This document shows, one piece after another, positions 57,046 through 64,000 of a stretch of DNA of 64,000 nt (its first letter is position 1; the number at the start of each line of letters is the position of its first letter). The DNA comes from Mycobacterium ostraviense (GTDB lineage Bacteria > Actinomycetota > Actinomycetes > Mycobacteriales > Mycobacteriaceae). The notes beneath the pieces were generated by a model. That model did no database searches. It was not told where the DNA came from and was given only the letters and a program-made list of their open reading frames with translations. The DNA lies in assembly GCF_002705925.1 (NCBI RefSeq), contig NZ_NKRE01000001.1:250019-314018 (forward strand), in the 5' to 3' direction. The position numbers were made by a program, and so were the translations under genes.

Positions 57046-58338
57046 TTACAGCAAGTAGCGGTAGGCCGGCGAACCCGGCTCGAGGGCCTCGATGTGAAGT
57101 TGGGTCGCCCGCATCCGGGCCAACAATCCGTCCAAGTCCGCGGCGGATCCCAGCTCGATACCTACCAGCGCTTCGCCAGTCTCCCGGTTGTTGCGCTTGA
57201 CGTACTCGAACAACGTGATGTCGTCGGTAGGACCGAGCACACTGTCAAGGAACCGGCGCAGCGCACCGGGCTCCTGCGGGAAGTCCACCAGGAAATAGTG
57301 CTTGAGGCCCAGGTGCACCAACGAGCGCTCCAGCACCTCGCCATACCGCGACACGTCGTTGTTGCCACCAGAGATCAGGCACACCACGGTGGACCCGGGC
57401 TCGATGTCGGCTTCCAGCAAGCCGGCCACCGACAGGGCGCCCGCCGGTTCGGCGATGATGCCCTCGTTCTGATAGAGATCGAGCATCGCGGTACAGACCG
57501 CGCCCTCGTCGACGGTGGTGATCGACACCATGTCCCCGGCGGCCGCCAGCGCCGTATACGTCAGGGTTCCGGCCCGGCTGACCGCAGCACCGTCGACGAA
57601 TTGGTCCACGTGTTCCAGCGTCACCGGCTCGCCCGCGGCCAGCGCGGCCATCATCGCGGCGGCCCCGGCCGGCTCGACGCCCAGCACCGCCGTGGCCGAC
57701 GTCCGCTCGGCCAGGTAAGTGGTAATCCCGGCGATGCAGCCGCCGCCGCCGACCGGCACCACCACCAGGTCGGGCTCTTCGACGATCGGGCCGAGCTCGG
57801 CGAGGATTTCGACGGCGATGGTGCCCTGCCCGGCGATGGTGCGCAGGTCGTCGTACGGGTGTACCAGCGTGGCGCCGGTGCGCCGAACGTCTTCCAGCGC
57901 CGCTGCGGCGGCCAGGTCATAGGTCGCCCCACCCACGATCAACTCGATGAACTCCCCGCCGTGATAGCGGATCCGGTCTCGCTTTTGTTTGGGTGTCTTC
58001 GCCGGGACGTAGACGCGGCCGCGCACACCCAGTGACCGGCAGGCGAAAGCGAAGCCCTGCGCATGGTTACCGGCCGAGCAGCACACTACGCCGGCGGCCA
58101 GTTCCTCATCGGTCAGTTGCACCAGCAGGTTGTAGGCCCCGCGCAGCTTATAGGAGCGCACCACCTGCAGGTCTTCGCGCTTCAGGTAGACCGTCGCACC
58201 GGTGACAGCCGACAACCGGTCACTTCGCTGCAACGGCGTCGGTGTAATGACCGGGGCAATCCGCTTCGCCGCACTGTCGATGTCAGCCGCGGACAGCAGC
58301 GGTGAGCTGCTCGGGCTCTGGCTCAGTTCAGCGGACAC
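57046..58338 (-). CDS. ilvA: Threonine dehydratase (biosynthetic)
   Basis: A 430-residue fold-type II PLP enzyme making 2-oxobutanoate from threonine for isoleucine synthesis. The PLP lysine is in QVVRSYKLRGAYN, SAGNHAQGFAFAC is the Ser/Asn loop, and VPVGGGGCIAG is the phosphate loop. The C-terminal ~85 residues (VDFPQEPGALRRFLDSVL) form one ACT-like regulatory domain, the shorter actinobacterial/Bacillus form. The start is GTG at 58338. Confidence 0.95.
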   Translation of the reverse strand: MSAELSQSPSSSPLLSAADIDSAAKRIAPVITPTPLQRSDRLSAVTGATVYLKREDLQVVRSYKLRGAYNLLVQLTDEELAAGVVCCSAGNHAQGFAFACRSLGVRGRVYVPAKTPKQKRDRIRYHGGEFIELIVGGATYDLAAAAALEDVRRTGATLVHPYDDLRTIAGQGTIAVEILAELGPIVEEPDLVVVPVGGGGCIAGITTYLAERTSATAVLGVEPAGAAAMMAALAAGEPVTLEHVDQFVDGAAVSRAGTLTYTALAAAGDMVSITTVDEGAVCTAMLDLYQNEGIIAEPAGALSVAGLLEADIEPGSTVVCLISGGNNDVSRYGEVLERSLVHLGLKHYFLVDFPQEPGALRRFLDSVLGPTDDITLFEYVKRNNRETGEALVGIELGSAADLDGLLARMRATQLHIEALEPGSPAYRYLL

Positions 58339-58371
58339 CGATCAATGGTGCCATGCCACCTGCCGCTCAAC

Positions 58372-58809
58372 TCAGCTCACCGGTGTCAGCACGAACACCG
58401 GGATCTGGCGGTCGGTCTTTTTCTGATATTCGGCGTAGTCCGGCCAGGCCTGCACGGCCCTGTCCCACCACGTAGCCTTCTCGTCGCCGAATACCTCACG
58501 GGCCTCGTAGTCGCCCGTGATGGTGCCATCGCGAAGCTCGACCCGCGAGTTCTTCTTGATGTTGTAGTACCACACCGGGTTCTGCGCGGCACCGCCCAAC
58601 GAGGCGACGATTGCGTACTCGCCGTTATGCTCCACGCGCATCAGCGGCGTCTTGCGGAGTTTGCCGGTTTTGGCCCCGACGGTGGTCAGCAGCACGACGG
58701 GTTTGCCCTGCAGTTCTGTGCCTTCGGTCCCGCCTGACTCCGAGTACTTGTCGGCCTGTTCGCGCGACCAGTCGAGCGGGCTGGGCGCGTATTCACCATG
58801 TAGCGGCAT
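58372..58809 (-). CDS. Deazaflavin (F420)-dependent nitroreductase-family protein
   Basis: A 145-residue protein of the Ddn/FGD-related split-barrel family. [20 protein letters not shown] is the F420-phosphate loop; [18 protein letters not shown] and a C-terminal [14 protein letters not shown] are family motifs. It reads very close to what I remember of Rv1558. It should bind F420H2 and reduce quinones or similar; the natural substrate is unknown. The ATG at 58809 gives [14 protein letters not shown]. Confidence 0.9.
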   Translation of the reverse strand: MPLHGEYAPSPLDWSREQADKYSESGGTEGTELQGKPVVLLTTVGAKTGKLRKTPLMRVEHNGEYAIVASLGGAAQNPVWYYNIKKNSRVELRDGTITGDYEAREVFGDEKATWWDRAVQAWPDYAEYQKKTDRQIPVFVLTPVS

Positions 58810-58866
58810 AAGCACACTCTAGAGAGGCTGCCCGTCTGGTCGCTGTCGACACCGACGCCGGCAAAC

Positions 58867-58900
58867 TTCGGTTAGCCGAAACCAAAGTGACTGTTATGCT
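58867..58900 (+). promoter_or_regulatory. Possible leaderless promoter with inverted repeat
   Basis: TTCGG-TTAG-CCGAA (58867-58880) is a perfect 5-4-5 inverted repeat in the -35 region of a candidate promoter. TATGCT at 58895-58900 fits a -10 element and lies 6 bases before the ATG of the small membrane protein, which has no ribosome-binding site, so a leaderless transcript is plausible. Confidence 0.5.
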
Positions 58901-58906
58901 GAATTT

Positions 58907-59137
58907 ATGACCACAGCCGAACGATTGCGCTCGTTCGCCGCCCCGAATAATACGGACGTGCTGATCGCGGGTGTGCCCTGGCCGCGGCACAAGTTGTTCG
59001 CCGTGATCGCCGGGTTCATCGCCCTGGTAGTGCTCGGGGTGCTGACAACCAGCGCAGCCGCGTCCGTGCTGGGCGCCACCGCCGTCGGAATCGTGGTCGG
59101 ACTGGTGTTGAAGGTGCTGATGCCGGCCCAGCGGTAA
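58907..59137 (+). CDS. Small membrane protein with two helices, 76 residues
   Basis: MTTAERLRSFAAPNNTDVL begins a polar ~28-residue N-terminus, followed by two hydrophobic helices (about 31-50 and 53-72) with a short connection, ending LMPAQR. No family recognised. It lies between the Ddn-like gene (divergent) and plsB (convergent, 7-base gap). Support: clean frame, membrane topology and a leaderless-type promoter. Confidence 0.65.
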   Translation: MTTAERLRSFAAPNNTDVLIAGVPWPRHKLFAVIAGFIALVVLGVLTTSAAASVLGATAVGIVVGLVLKVLMPAQR

Positions 59138-59144
59138 CCGCGGT

Positions 59145-61028
59145 TCACCGCGTTCTGGCCAACTCGGCGATCGTGTTCACCCTCTGTATTGCCGTCGCAA
59201 GCTCGTCGGCGAACTGGCGGCGGCGCCGGCCAATGTCCGCGCTGTCGGAGTAGTCGGCCTCGTCCACGAGCTCGCGATGGCGAGCCAGTCGAAGTGCGGT
59301 CTTGAAAAGCTCCATCGACCTTGACTCGGCATTGGCGATTCTGCGCTGTAATTCCCACTGCTTGCCCACCTGCAGACACTCGGCAAGAAACGCCTGCTCG
59401 TCGAACACATCGTCTTCGCAGGCCGCCAGCCGGTCGGCAACGATGTGATAGGCGTCCAGGAAGGGCCGCAACACCAGATGCGCCAGCAGCAGATCGGCCG
59501 ACTCCAGCAACCGCCGCACCTGCTCCGCGGTGGCCGCCTTGGTGGTGTCTTCCACCGGCCCGATCAGCCGTACTTCATCGGCGAGGTCCTTCTCGAACTG
59601 CGCCCGCGCCGCGAACAGGAACTCGAATTTCAGCAGCTCGCGAAGCCGCAGCGCCTCGTCGCGCACGGTAGCCGGTAACACCGAACCATTCCCGGAACGT
59701 TCGGAGATCTCCGCGGCCGCCAACAACGCCATCTCTGCGATGGCACGGTCGACAAAGATGTGGATTGCGGTGTTGCGATAGAACGCGGCGACGAGGTGCT
59801 GGTCCTCGCCGATGCCCCACACCGCTTCGGTACCGGCTTCGTAGACGCGGACCACCCCCGACGCCACCATCTGGTGCAGCGCCCATCGGATCGTGGAGCG
59901 ATTCGTCAGGTCCGCCGCGCCGGCCACCGACCAGTGGCGCGCCGCGATGTAGCTGGCCAGCGGGTGCACCGTGGCCAGCACCTCGCTGATGGACAGCGAC
60001 CGGTCGGCACCCAGCAGCGCCAGACTGACCACCGCGGTGGGCGTGACCGGCGTGGCACGGTTGATGCGGTGCTCCACGTCGAGGGCAATGCGTTCGATCT
60101 CGGTCCCGGTCCCCGAGTCGTCGGCCCGCAACTCCTCGAGGCGTTTGCGCAGCGGCAGCGGCTCGCCGAAGTCCAGGTAGGCCCGGCCGAGCCGTTCACC
60201 CTGCTGGCGCGCGAGCCGGATCAGGAAGCGCAGGTCTTCCGGTGGTTTCACCGCACCATAGGCCTCGGTGGTCATGGCCTCCACCTCGTGCAGCTGGTCG
60301 TACACGATGGATGTCGGCACCAAATACACCTCCGGACCGTCGATTTCGTCGACGGCGTCGGCGATGTAGCGCAAGATCCCGAACACCGGAGGGCGAAGTT
60401 TGCCGGTCCGGGTCCGGCCTCCCTCGATCGACCAGGTCAGGTTGGCATGATTTTGCACCAGCTGCGCGGCGTAGGCGCGCAGCACGAACCGGTAAACGGG
60501 AATGTCTTTGGTCTGGCGCCGGATGAAGATGGCGCCGGTGCGCTTGGCCCATGCACCCATCGGGAAGAAGTTCAAGTTCGCGCCGCCGAAGGTCAGCGCC
60601 GGTGATAGCCGATTGGCCAGGATCACCTCGGGTAGCAGTAGGCCGTCCAGGTACGAGCGATGCGAGAACGCGAACGCCAGGGTCGCTCGGCGATCCAGCT
60701 TGCGCAGCGCGGCGATCTGGTCCTCGTCGACCAGCACGTCGTAGGCCCGCATGAGCCAGCGGCTGAAACCGCGCCACGCCTCCACGGCCCGCTCGTCGAG
60801 CGAGGCCGCCATCTCCCGCAGGTAGCCCGCGGCCTCGGCGCGCACGCTGTCGGGATCACGTCCGAGCTCGTTGGCCAGCTGAGCCAGGCGTTCGTCATAC
60901 CACGGGGTGCCCAGCAACTGGACGACCTCGGCCGGATCGGTCGACAACGGCGTGATCGATTCGTCGACAATTCCGGTGCGCTGCAGCAGCTTTCGCACCG
61001 CAACCCGACCGACTTCGCGTGCCGTCAC
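59145..61028 (-). CDS. plsB1: Glycerol-3-phosphate acyltransferase (PlsB family)
   Basis: A 627-residue acyltransferase forming lysophosphatidate. The acyltransferase motif His-x4-Asp is H123-D128 (FSHRSYLDGL). FGGANLNFFPMG, GAIFIRR, EGGRTRTGKLRPP and VYLVPTSIVYD are motifs II-IV of the family. The shorter-than-E. coli length fits mycobacterial PlsB1. The GTG start overlaps the fadD stop (GTGA), coupling acyl activation and acyl transfer. Confidence 0.93.
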   Translation of the reverse strand: MTAREVGRVAVRKLLQRTGIVDESITPLSTDPAEVVQLLGTPWYDERLAQLANELGRDPDSVRAEAAGYLREMAASLDERAVEAWRGFSRWLMRAYDVLVDEDQIAALRKLDRRATLAFAFSHRSYLDGLLLPEVILANRLSPALTFGGANLNFFPMGAWAKRTGAIFIRRQTKDIPVYRFVLRAYAAQLVQNHANLTWSIEGGRTRTGKLRPPVFGILRYIADAVDEIDGPEVYLVPTSIVYDQLHEVEAMTTEAYGAVKPPEDLRFLIRLARQQGERLGRAYLDFGEPLPLRKRLEELRADDSGTGTEIERIALDVEHRINRATPVTPTAVVSLALLGADRSLSISEVLATVHPLASYIAARHWSVAGAADLTNRSTIRWALHQMVASGVVRVYEAGTEAVWGIGEDQHLVAAFYRNTAIHIFVDRAIAEMALLAAAEISERSGNGSVLPATVRDEALRLRELLKFEFLFAARAQFEKDLADEVRLIGPVEDTTKAATAEQVRRLLESADLLLAHLVLRPFLDAYHIVADRLAACEDDVFDEQAFLAECLQVGKQWELQRRIANAESRSMELFKTALRLARHRELVDEADYSDSADIGRRRRQFADELATAIQRVNTIAELARTR

Positions 61029-62869
61029 CGCCGCTCCCCCAGTGCTGCCGGTTGCGCGGTCGCCGCGACGGCGGGTTCGTGGACGTCGGGTCCCGGCTTA
61101 GCCGCGTAGAGTTCCTCGATCTCGGCGGTGTACTTGGCGAGAATCGGGCGGCGCTTGAGCTTCATGGTCAGCGTGATCTCGTCCCCGCCGGGTTCCCACA
61201 AGGTGGGCAGTACCCGGAACCGCTTGATCTGCTCCACGCGGGAAAGTTTGGTGTTGCCTTCGGCCACGCCGGCCGCGATCCGGGCGATCACTTCGGGGTC
61301 GGCGGCCAGCGCCGCGGGCGAGGCGTCGGCCAGTCCGTGCTGAGCGGCGTACGGACCGACCGAGTCGGCGTCGAAGACCAGCAGCGCGGTGTTGTAGGGG
61401 CGCCCGTCGCCGATCGCGATCATCACGCCGACCATCGGGCAGGCGGCCAGGATGGTGTTCTCGATGTTGGCCGGCGACATGTTCTTTCCCGCCGCGTTGA
61501 TGATCAACTCCTTCTTCCGGTCGACCACCCGCAGATAGCCGTGCTCGTCGACGTCGAATATGTCGCCGGTGTGCAGCCAACCGTCGGCATCGATGGCCGC
61601 CGCGGTCTTCTCCGGCTCCTTGCGGTAACCCTTCATCACCAGCGGACCGCGGACCAGATATTCACCGTCCTCGGCGATCTTGCCCTCCAGCCCGGGCAGC
61701 AGCTTGCCGACGCTGCCCAGCCGCGCGTCGCGGGAGTGACACGCGGTGGCCGCACAGCTCAGCTCGGACATCCCCCAAATCTCGGCGATCGGGATGCCGA
61801 TGCCGGCGAAGAAACCCAGCGTCTCCTTCGGGATGGGCGCGGCGCCCGAAATCGCCCACCGAAGCTCTCCGAAGCCGAGCCGCTCACGAAGCTTCGACAA
61901 CACCAGCTCGTCGGCCTTGGCCCATTCGACGGCTAGCTCATCGGGAATCGGCATACCGGCGAGCACCGCTTCCGAGCGTCTGGCGGCCACCGACATCGCC
62001 CACTGCAGTGCCTGCCGCTTCACCTCGTCGGTCTCGTGGCTGACCGTGAATTCGATTCCGGCCTTGAGTTTTTCCCACACCCGGGGCACCGCGCCCCACA
62101 CGGTGGGCCGCACGTCGGGCAACGCCGCCGCGATAGCGCGACCATCGGAAACCACCGTGACCTGGGTGCCGAACATCTCCTGGAGGTACAGCCCGGTCAT
62201 CCGGTCGGCGATATGCGCCGACGGCAGAAACGACGTGACCCGGTCACCGAACTCGATTCCGAGCACGTCGTCGATGGCGTAGCCCTCGAACAGCAGGTTG
62301 GTGTGCGTCATCTCCACACCCTTGGGGTTCCCGGTGGTTCCGGATGTGTAGATGAGGGTGACGACGTCGTCGGGCCGGACCGCGCGCCACGCCGCCTCGA
62401 AGTCGAAATCAGCTGGCGCGGCCGCATAGAGCTCGGCGACCGAGATGGTGCCTTCCGGCGCGCCGTCAATGCAGACGATGTAGTCGATGGGGGCACCGCT
62501 GGCACGGATGCGGTCGACGTATTGCTCCTCGCAGAGCACCACCTTGGTGCCGGCGTTGGCGAACACGTAGGTCAGCTGCTCGGCGGGCAACGTGTTATAG
62601 ACCGAAAACGACGTGGCGCCAACGTGTTGGGCGCCCACCTCCAGCGGATAGAACTCGATGCGGTTGGCCATCATCAGCGATACCGTGTCGCCGCGTCGTA
62701 CGCCTAAACGCGCTAGGCCGGCCGCAGCCCGTCGCACCTGCGCGGCGTACTCGCGCCAGGTCAGCGTCTGGGCGCCACCGGGGGTCCGCAGTGCCACCGC
62801 GTCTGGGTCGATCACCGCGATGCGCTGGAATGCCTGGCACAGGGTGGTCGGACGCTCGGTTATGGTCAT
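61025..62869 (-). CDS. fadD11: Long-chain fatty-acid-CoA ligase / AMP-forming acyl synthetase (FadD11-like)
   Basis: A 614-residue adenylate-forming enzyme. The P-loop-like motif is LIYTSGTTGNPKGVEMTH. WAISGAAPIPKE, the IWGMSELS motif, GDIFDVDEHGYLRVVDRKKE and the C-terminal Lys region LTMKLKRRPI are complete, so the enzyme looks active. As I recall, M. tuberculosis has this gene split (fadD11/fadD11.1), while here one frame spans it. The start is the ATG at 62869 with GGAG seven bases upstream. It probably supplies acyl-CoA to PlsB1. Confidence 0.92.
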   Translation of the reverse strand: MTITERPTTLCQAFQRIAVIDPDAVALRTPGGAQTLTWREYAAQVRRAAAGLARLGVRRGDTVSLMMANRIEFYPLEVGAQHVGATSFSVYNTLPAEQLTYVFANAGTKVVLCEEQYVDRIRASGAPIDYIVCIDGAPEGTISVAELYAAAPADFDFEAAWRAVRPDDVVTLIYTSGTTGNPKGVEMTHTNLLFEGYAIDDVLGIEFGDRVTSFLPSAHIADRMTGLYLQEMFGTQVTVVSDGRAIAAALPDVRPTVWGAVPRVWEKLKAGIEFTVSHETDEVKRQALQWAMSVAARRSEAVLAGMPIPDELAVEWAKADELVLSKLRERLGFGELRWAISGAAPIPKETLGFFAGIGIPIAEIWGMSELSCAATACHSRDARLGSVGKLLPGLEGKIAEDGEYLVRGPLVMKGYRKEPEKTAAAIDADGWLHTGDIFDVDEHGYLRVVDRKKELIINAAGKNMSPANIENTILAACPMVGVMIAIGDGRPYNTALLVFDADSVGPYAAQHGLADASPAALAADPEVIARIAAGVAEGNTKLSRVEQIKRFRVLPTLWEPGGDEITLTMKLKRRPILAKYTAEIEELYAAKPGPDVHEPAVAATAQPAALGERR

Positions 62870-62964
62870 TTCCGTTCTCCTTGGCGCCAGATCAGCACTG
62901 CCCACATCACACCGGTGAGCGTACGTCCGCGATTATCAGGCGCGGAATACCCCGGCGTGCCTCG

Positions 62965-63019
62965 CCTACTTTGAGCGCGTGGCCGGTGGTGGTGGCTCAC
63001 CTACTTTGAGCGCGTGGCC
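62965..63019. repeat. 20-bp direct repeat upstream of the transposase remnant
   Basis: CCTACTTTGAGCGCGTGGCC occurs at 62965-62984 and again at 63000-63019, 35 bases apart start to start. The copies are identical. They precede the transposase start by a few bases, so they may be terminal or sub-terminal sites of that element. Confidence 0.75.
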
Positions 63020-63027
63020 CGGAAGGC

Positions 63028-63406
63028 TTGCCCGATGTGGAAGGCAAGATCGATATGGCCGCGAGACGGCAGGTAACCAACAAGCTGCGGACCCAGTACG
63101 GCAGGGCATCGAAGGCGGAAAAGACCAAGATTCTGGATCGGGTGGTGGCCACCACGGGGATGGGCCGCTCGACGGCACGGCGGATGCTGACCGGCCCGAG
63201 ACTGCCGGACCCGGCCGAGCAGGTCGATGGGCGCACGCTGCGGGCGCGGACCTTCAGCGACGACGCCCGCGCGCTGTTGGAGCACGTGTGGGCGTTGATG
63301 GGCATGCCGTGTGGCGAGTATCTGGTGGTCATGCTCGGCGCCTGTGGTTGCCGTTGCTGGCCGAGGCCGGTGATCTTGACCGGCCGTTCGCCACCGAACA
63401 GGCAAC
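63028..63406 (+). pseudogene. Transposase N-terminal remnant (integrase-type), frameshifted and truncated
   Basis: The frame from TTG 63028 (or ATG 63055, MAARRQVTNKLRTQYGRAS) encodes a DNA-binding region ending GMPCGEYLVVMLG. Near 63340 a -1 shift is needed to continue LWLPLLAEAGDLDRPFATEQ in the next frame. The sequence then stops resembling the transposase at about 63406, where another element begins. It looks like the start of a rve-integrase-type mycobacterial transposase whose catalytic part is missing here, perhaps continuing beyond the inserted element outside the window. Confidence 0.75.
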
Positions 63407-63479
63407 TGTGCTTCCCCCGGTTTCTCGGAGACTTCCGAACCAGGTTTGATCTTGAGAGCCTGGAGGAAGGAAGTGTGCA

Positions 63480-63791
63480 GTGGCAGCGAACAGGAAGTAT
63501 CCGGCCGAGCTGCGTGAACGCGCGGTGCGGTTGTATCGGGAGTCTGATCCAAAGCCGGTGATCGCACAGCTGGCGCGGCAGCTCAATGTTCATCCCGAGG
63601 CCTTGCGGAACTGGATCCGCCAAGACGAGGCCGACCGCGGCGAGCGAGACGACCGGCCGACGACGGCGATGATCGAGGAGAATCGGCGACTGCGCGCGGA
63701 GGTCAAGGATCTTCGGGCCGTCAACAACGTGTTGAGGGCGGCGAGTGCCTATTTCGCCCAGGAGATCGGCCCAACCCGGAGGTGGTCATGA
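63480..63791 (+). CDS. IS3-family transposase OrfA
   Basis: A 103-residue protein starting at GTG with GGAAGG upstream. KYPAELRERAVRLYRE and LARQLNVHPEALRNWIRQDE form the HTH_Tnp_1 helix-turn-helix. ENRRLRAEVKDLRAVNNVLR is the leucine-zipper/coiled coil. It ends ARRWS-like (TRRWS). Its stop overlaps the orfB start (ATGA); IS3 elements make the active OrfAB by frameshifting in such an overlap. Confidence 0.92.
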   Translation: MAANRKYPAELRERAVRLYRESDPKPVIAQLARQLNVHPEALRNWIRQDEADRGERDDRPTTAMIEENRRLRAEVKDLRAVNNVLRAASAYFAQEIGPTRRWS

Positions 63792-64000
63792 ATTTCATTG
63801 ATGCCCATGACTTCTCGGTCGATCTCGTATTGCGGGTCCTAGGTGTGGCGGCATCGACTTACTACGGGTGGCGGGCCCGGCGGGCTCAGCCGAGCCTACG
63901 GGCCCGCCGGGACGCCGAGCTGCTTGTGCTGATCGACGAGATCCGCGGCCAAAGCGAGTTCGCGGCCACCTACGGCTCGCCTCGGGTATGGCTGGAGCTG
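63788..64000 (+). CDS. IS3-family transposase OrfB, N-terminal part
   Basis: Starts at ATG 63788 (MNFIDAHDFSVDLVLRVLGV) and runs to the window edge, 71 codons. ASTYYGWRAR and DEIRGQSEFAATYGSPRVW match the HTH_21 region that precedes the DDE integrase core in OrfB. The catalytic part lies outside the window. Confidence 0.88.
   Translation, partial: MNFIDAHDFSVDLVLRVLGVAASTYYGWRARRAQPSLRARRDAELLVLIDEIRGQSEFAATYGSPRVWLEL

Larger units (their letters stand above)
63407..64000 (+). mobile_element. IS3-family insertion sequence, left part
   Basis: An IS3-type element begins at about 63407 (TGTGCTTCCCCCGG, a possible left end starting with TG) inside the older transposase remnant. It runs past the window edge. 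It carries orfA and the start of orfB in the standard overlapping arrangement. The exact left end is inferred from where the remnant's similarity breaks. Confidence 0.75.

Overview
The window reads as a chromosomal segment of a slow-growing, non-tuberculosis-complex Mycobacterium. The reasons are high GC, a PPE-family gene, frequent GTG/TTG starts, almost gapless operons with 1-4 base stop/start overlaps, and a gene order (cydDC, tesB, pykA, lgt-trp, his, nadABC, bio, ripD, treXYZ, ilvA, plsB, fadD) that I recall, without a search, as the Rv1549-Rv1621 neighbourhood of M. tuberculosis. Several things differ from that reference from memory: a cutinase, a PPE gene between trpE and bcpB, a Ser/Thr kinase beside hisI, a membrane/cupredoxin cassette between bioB and bioD, a MocR/PNPOx pair, a PAP2 phosphatase, and insertion sequences at the right edge. 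LAYOUT. 1-1931 holds the end of cydD and all of cydC (cytochrome bd assembly ABC exporter). 1920-5742 (minus) holds a DUF2156 membrane protein and pykA-tesB. 5970-6719 (plus) is a secreted cutinase. 6739-14809 (minus) is a tryptophan/lipoprotein operon, trpE - Trp-associated membrane protein - trpC - trpB - trpA - lgt, followed by TM2 and DUF2752 membrane proteins. 14917-15978 is a PPE gene carrying two compensating frameshifts. 16319-19594 carries bcpB, chaA (minus) and a transmembrane Ser/Thr kinase whose extracytoplasmic domain looks like a TPM domain. 19591-26010 (minus) is the histidine operon hisD-C-B-H-A-impA-F-I. 26097-28259 has a DUF385 protein and a divergent MDR dehydrogenase/TetR pair around a palindromic operator. 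28265-32520 is the NAD de novo operon nadA-B-C facing its likely repressor NrtR, with a perfect inverted repeat abutting the nrtR start. 32828-34168 is a lipase. 34175-36166 is bioB-bsaP-DUF2567. 36426-40196 is an accessory cassette: a small membrane protein, an intact polytopic His-rich membrane protein, a frameshifted cupredoxin-like lipoprotein and a membrane-protein gene with five lesions. 40197-43851 is bioA-bioF-bioD-2H phosphoesterase. 43936-53918 (plus) holds a membrane protein, ripD, an acyltransferase/SGNH protein and treX-treY-treZ, followed by a perfect 54-bp palindrome. 53994-56953 holds a MocR-type regulator divergent from a PNPOx-like protein, and a PAP2 phosphatase. 57046-62869 holds ilvA, a Ddn-family protein, a small membrane protein, plsB and an intact fadD. 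62965-64000 is mobile DNA: a broken transposase interrupted by an IS3-family element that runs off the window. HOW THE GENES WORK TOGETHER. Most of the window is core anabolism (Trp, His, NAD, biotin, Ile, trehalose, phospholipid) in tightly coupled operons. The most unusual parts are the decaying three-gene membrane cassette, whose intact member carries a duplicated DxxWH...D...PxH motif, the kinase-TPM fusion, the long acidic tail on Lgt, and several clean palindromes at divergent or convergent gene junctions. No tRNA, rRNA or CRISPR array was seen. All family assignments are from reading the sequence and memory; no database search was run.
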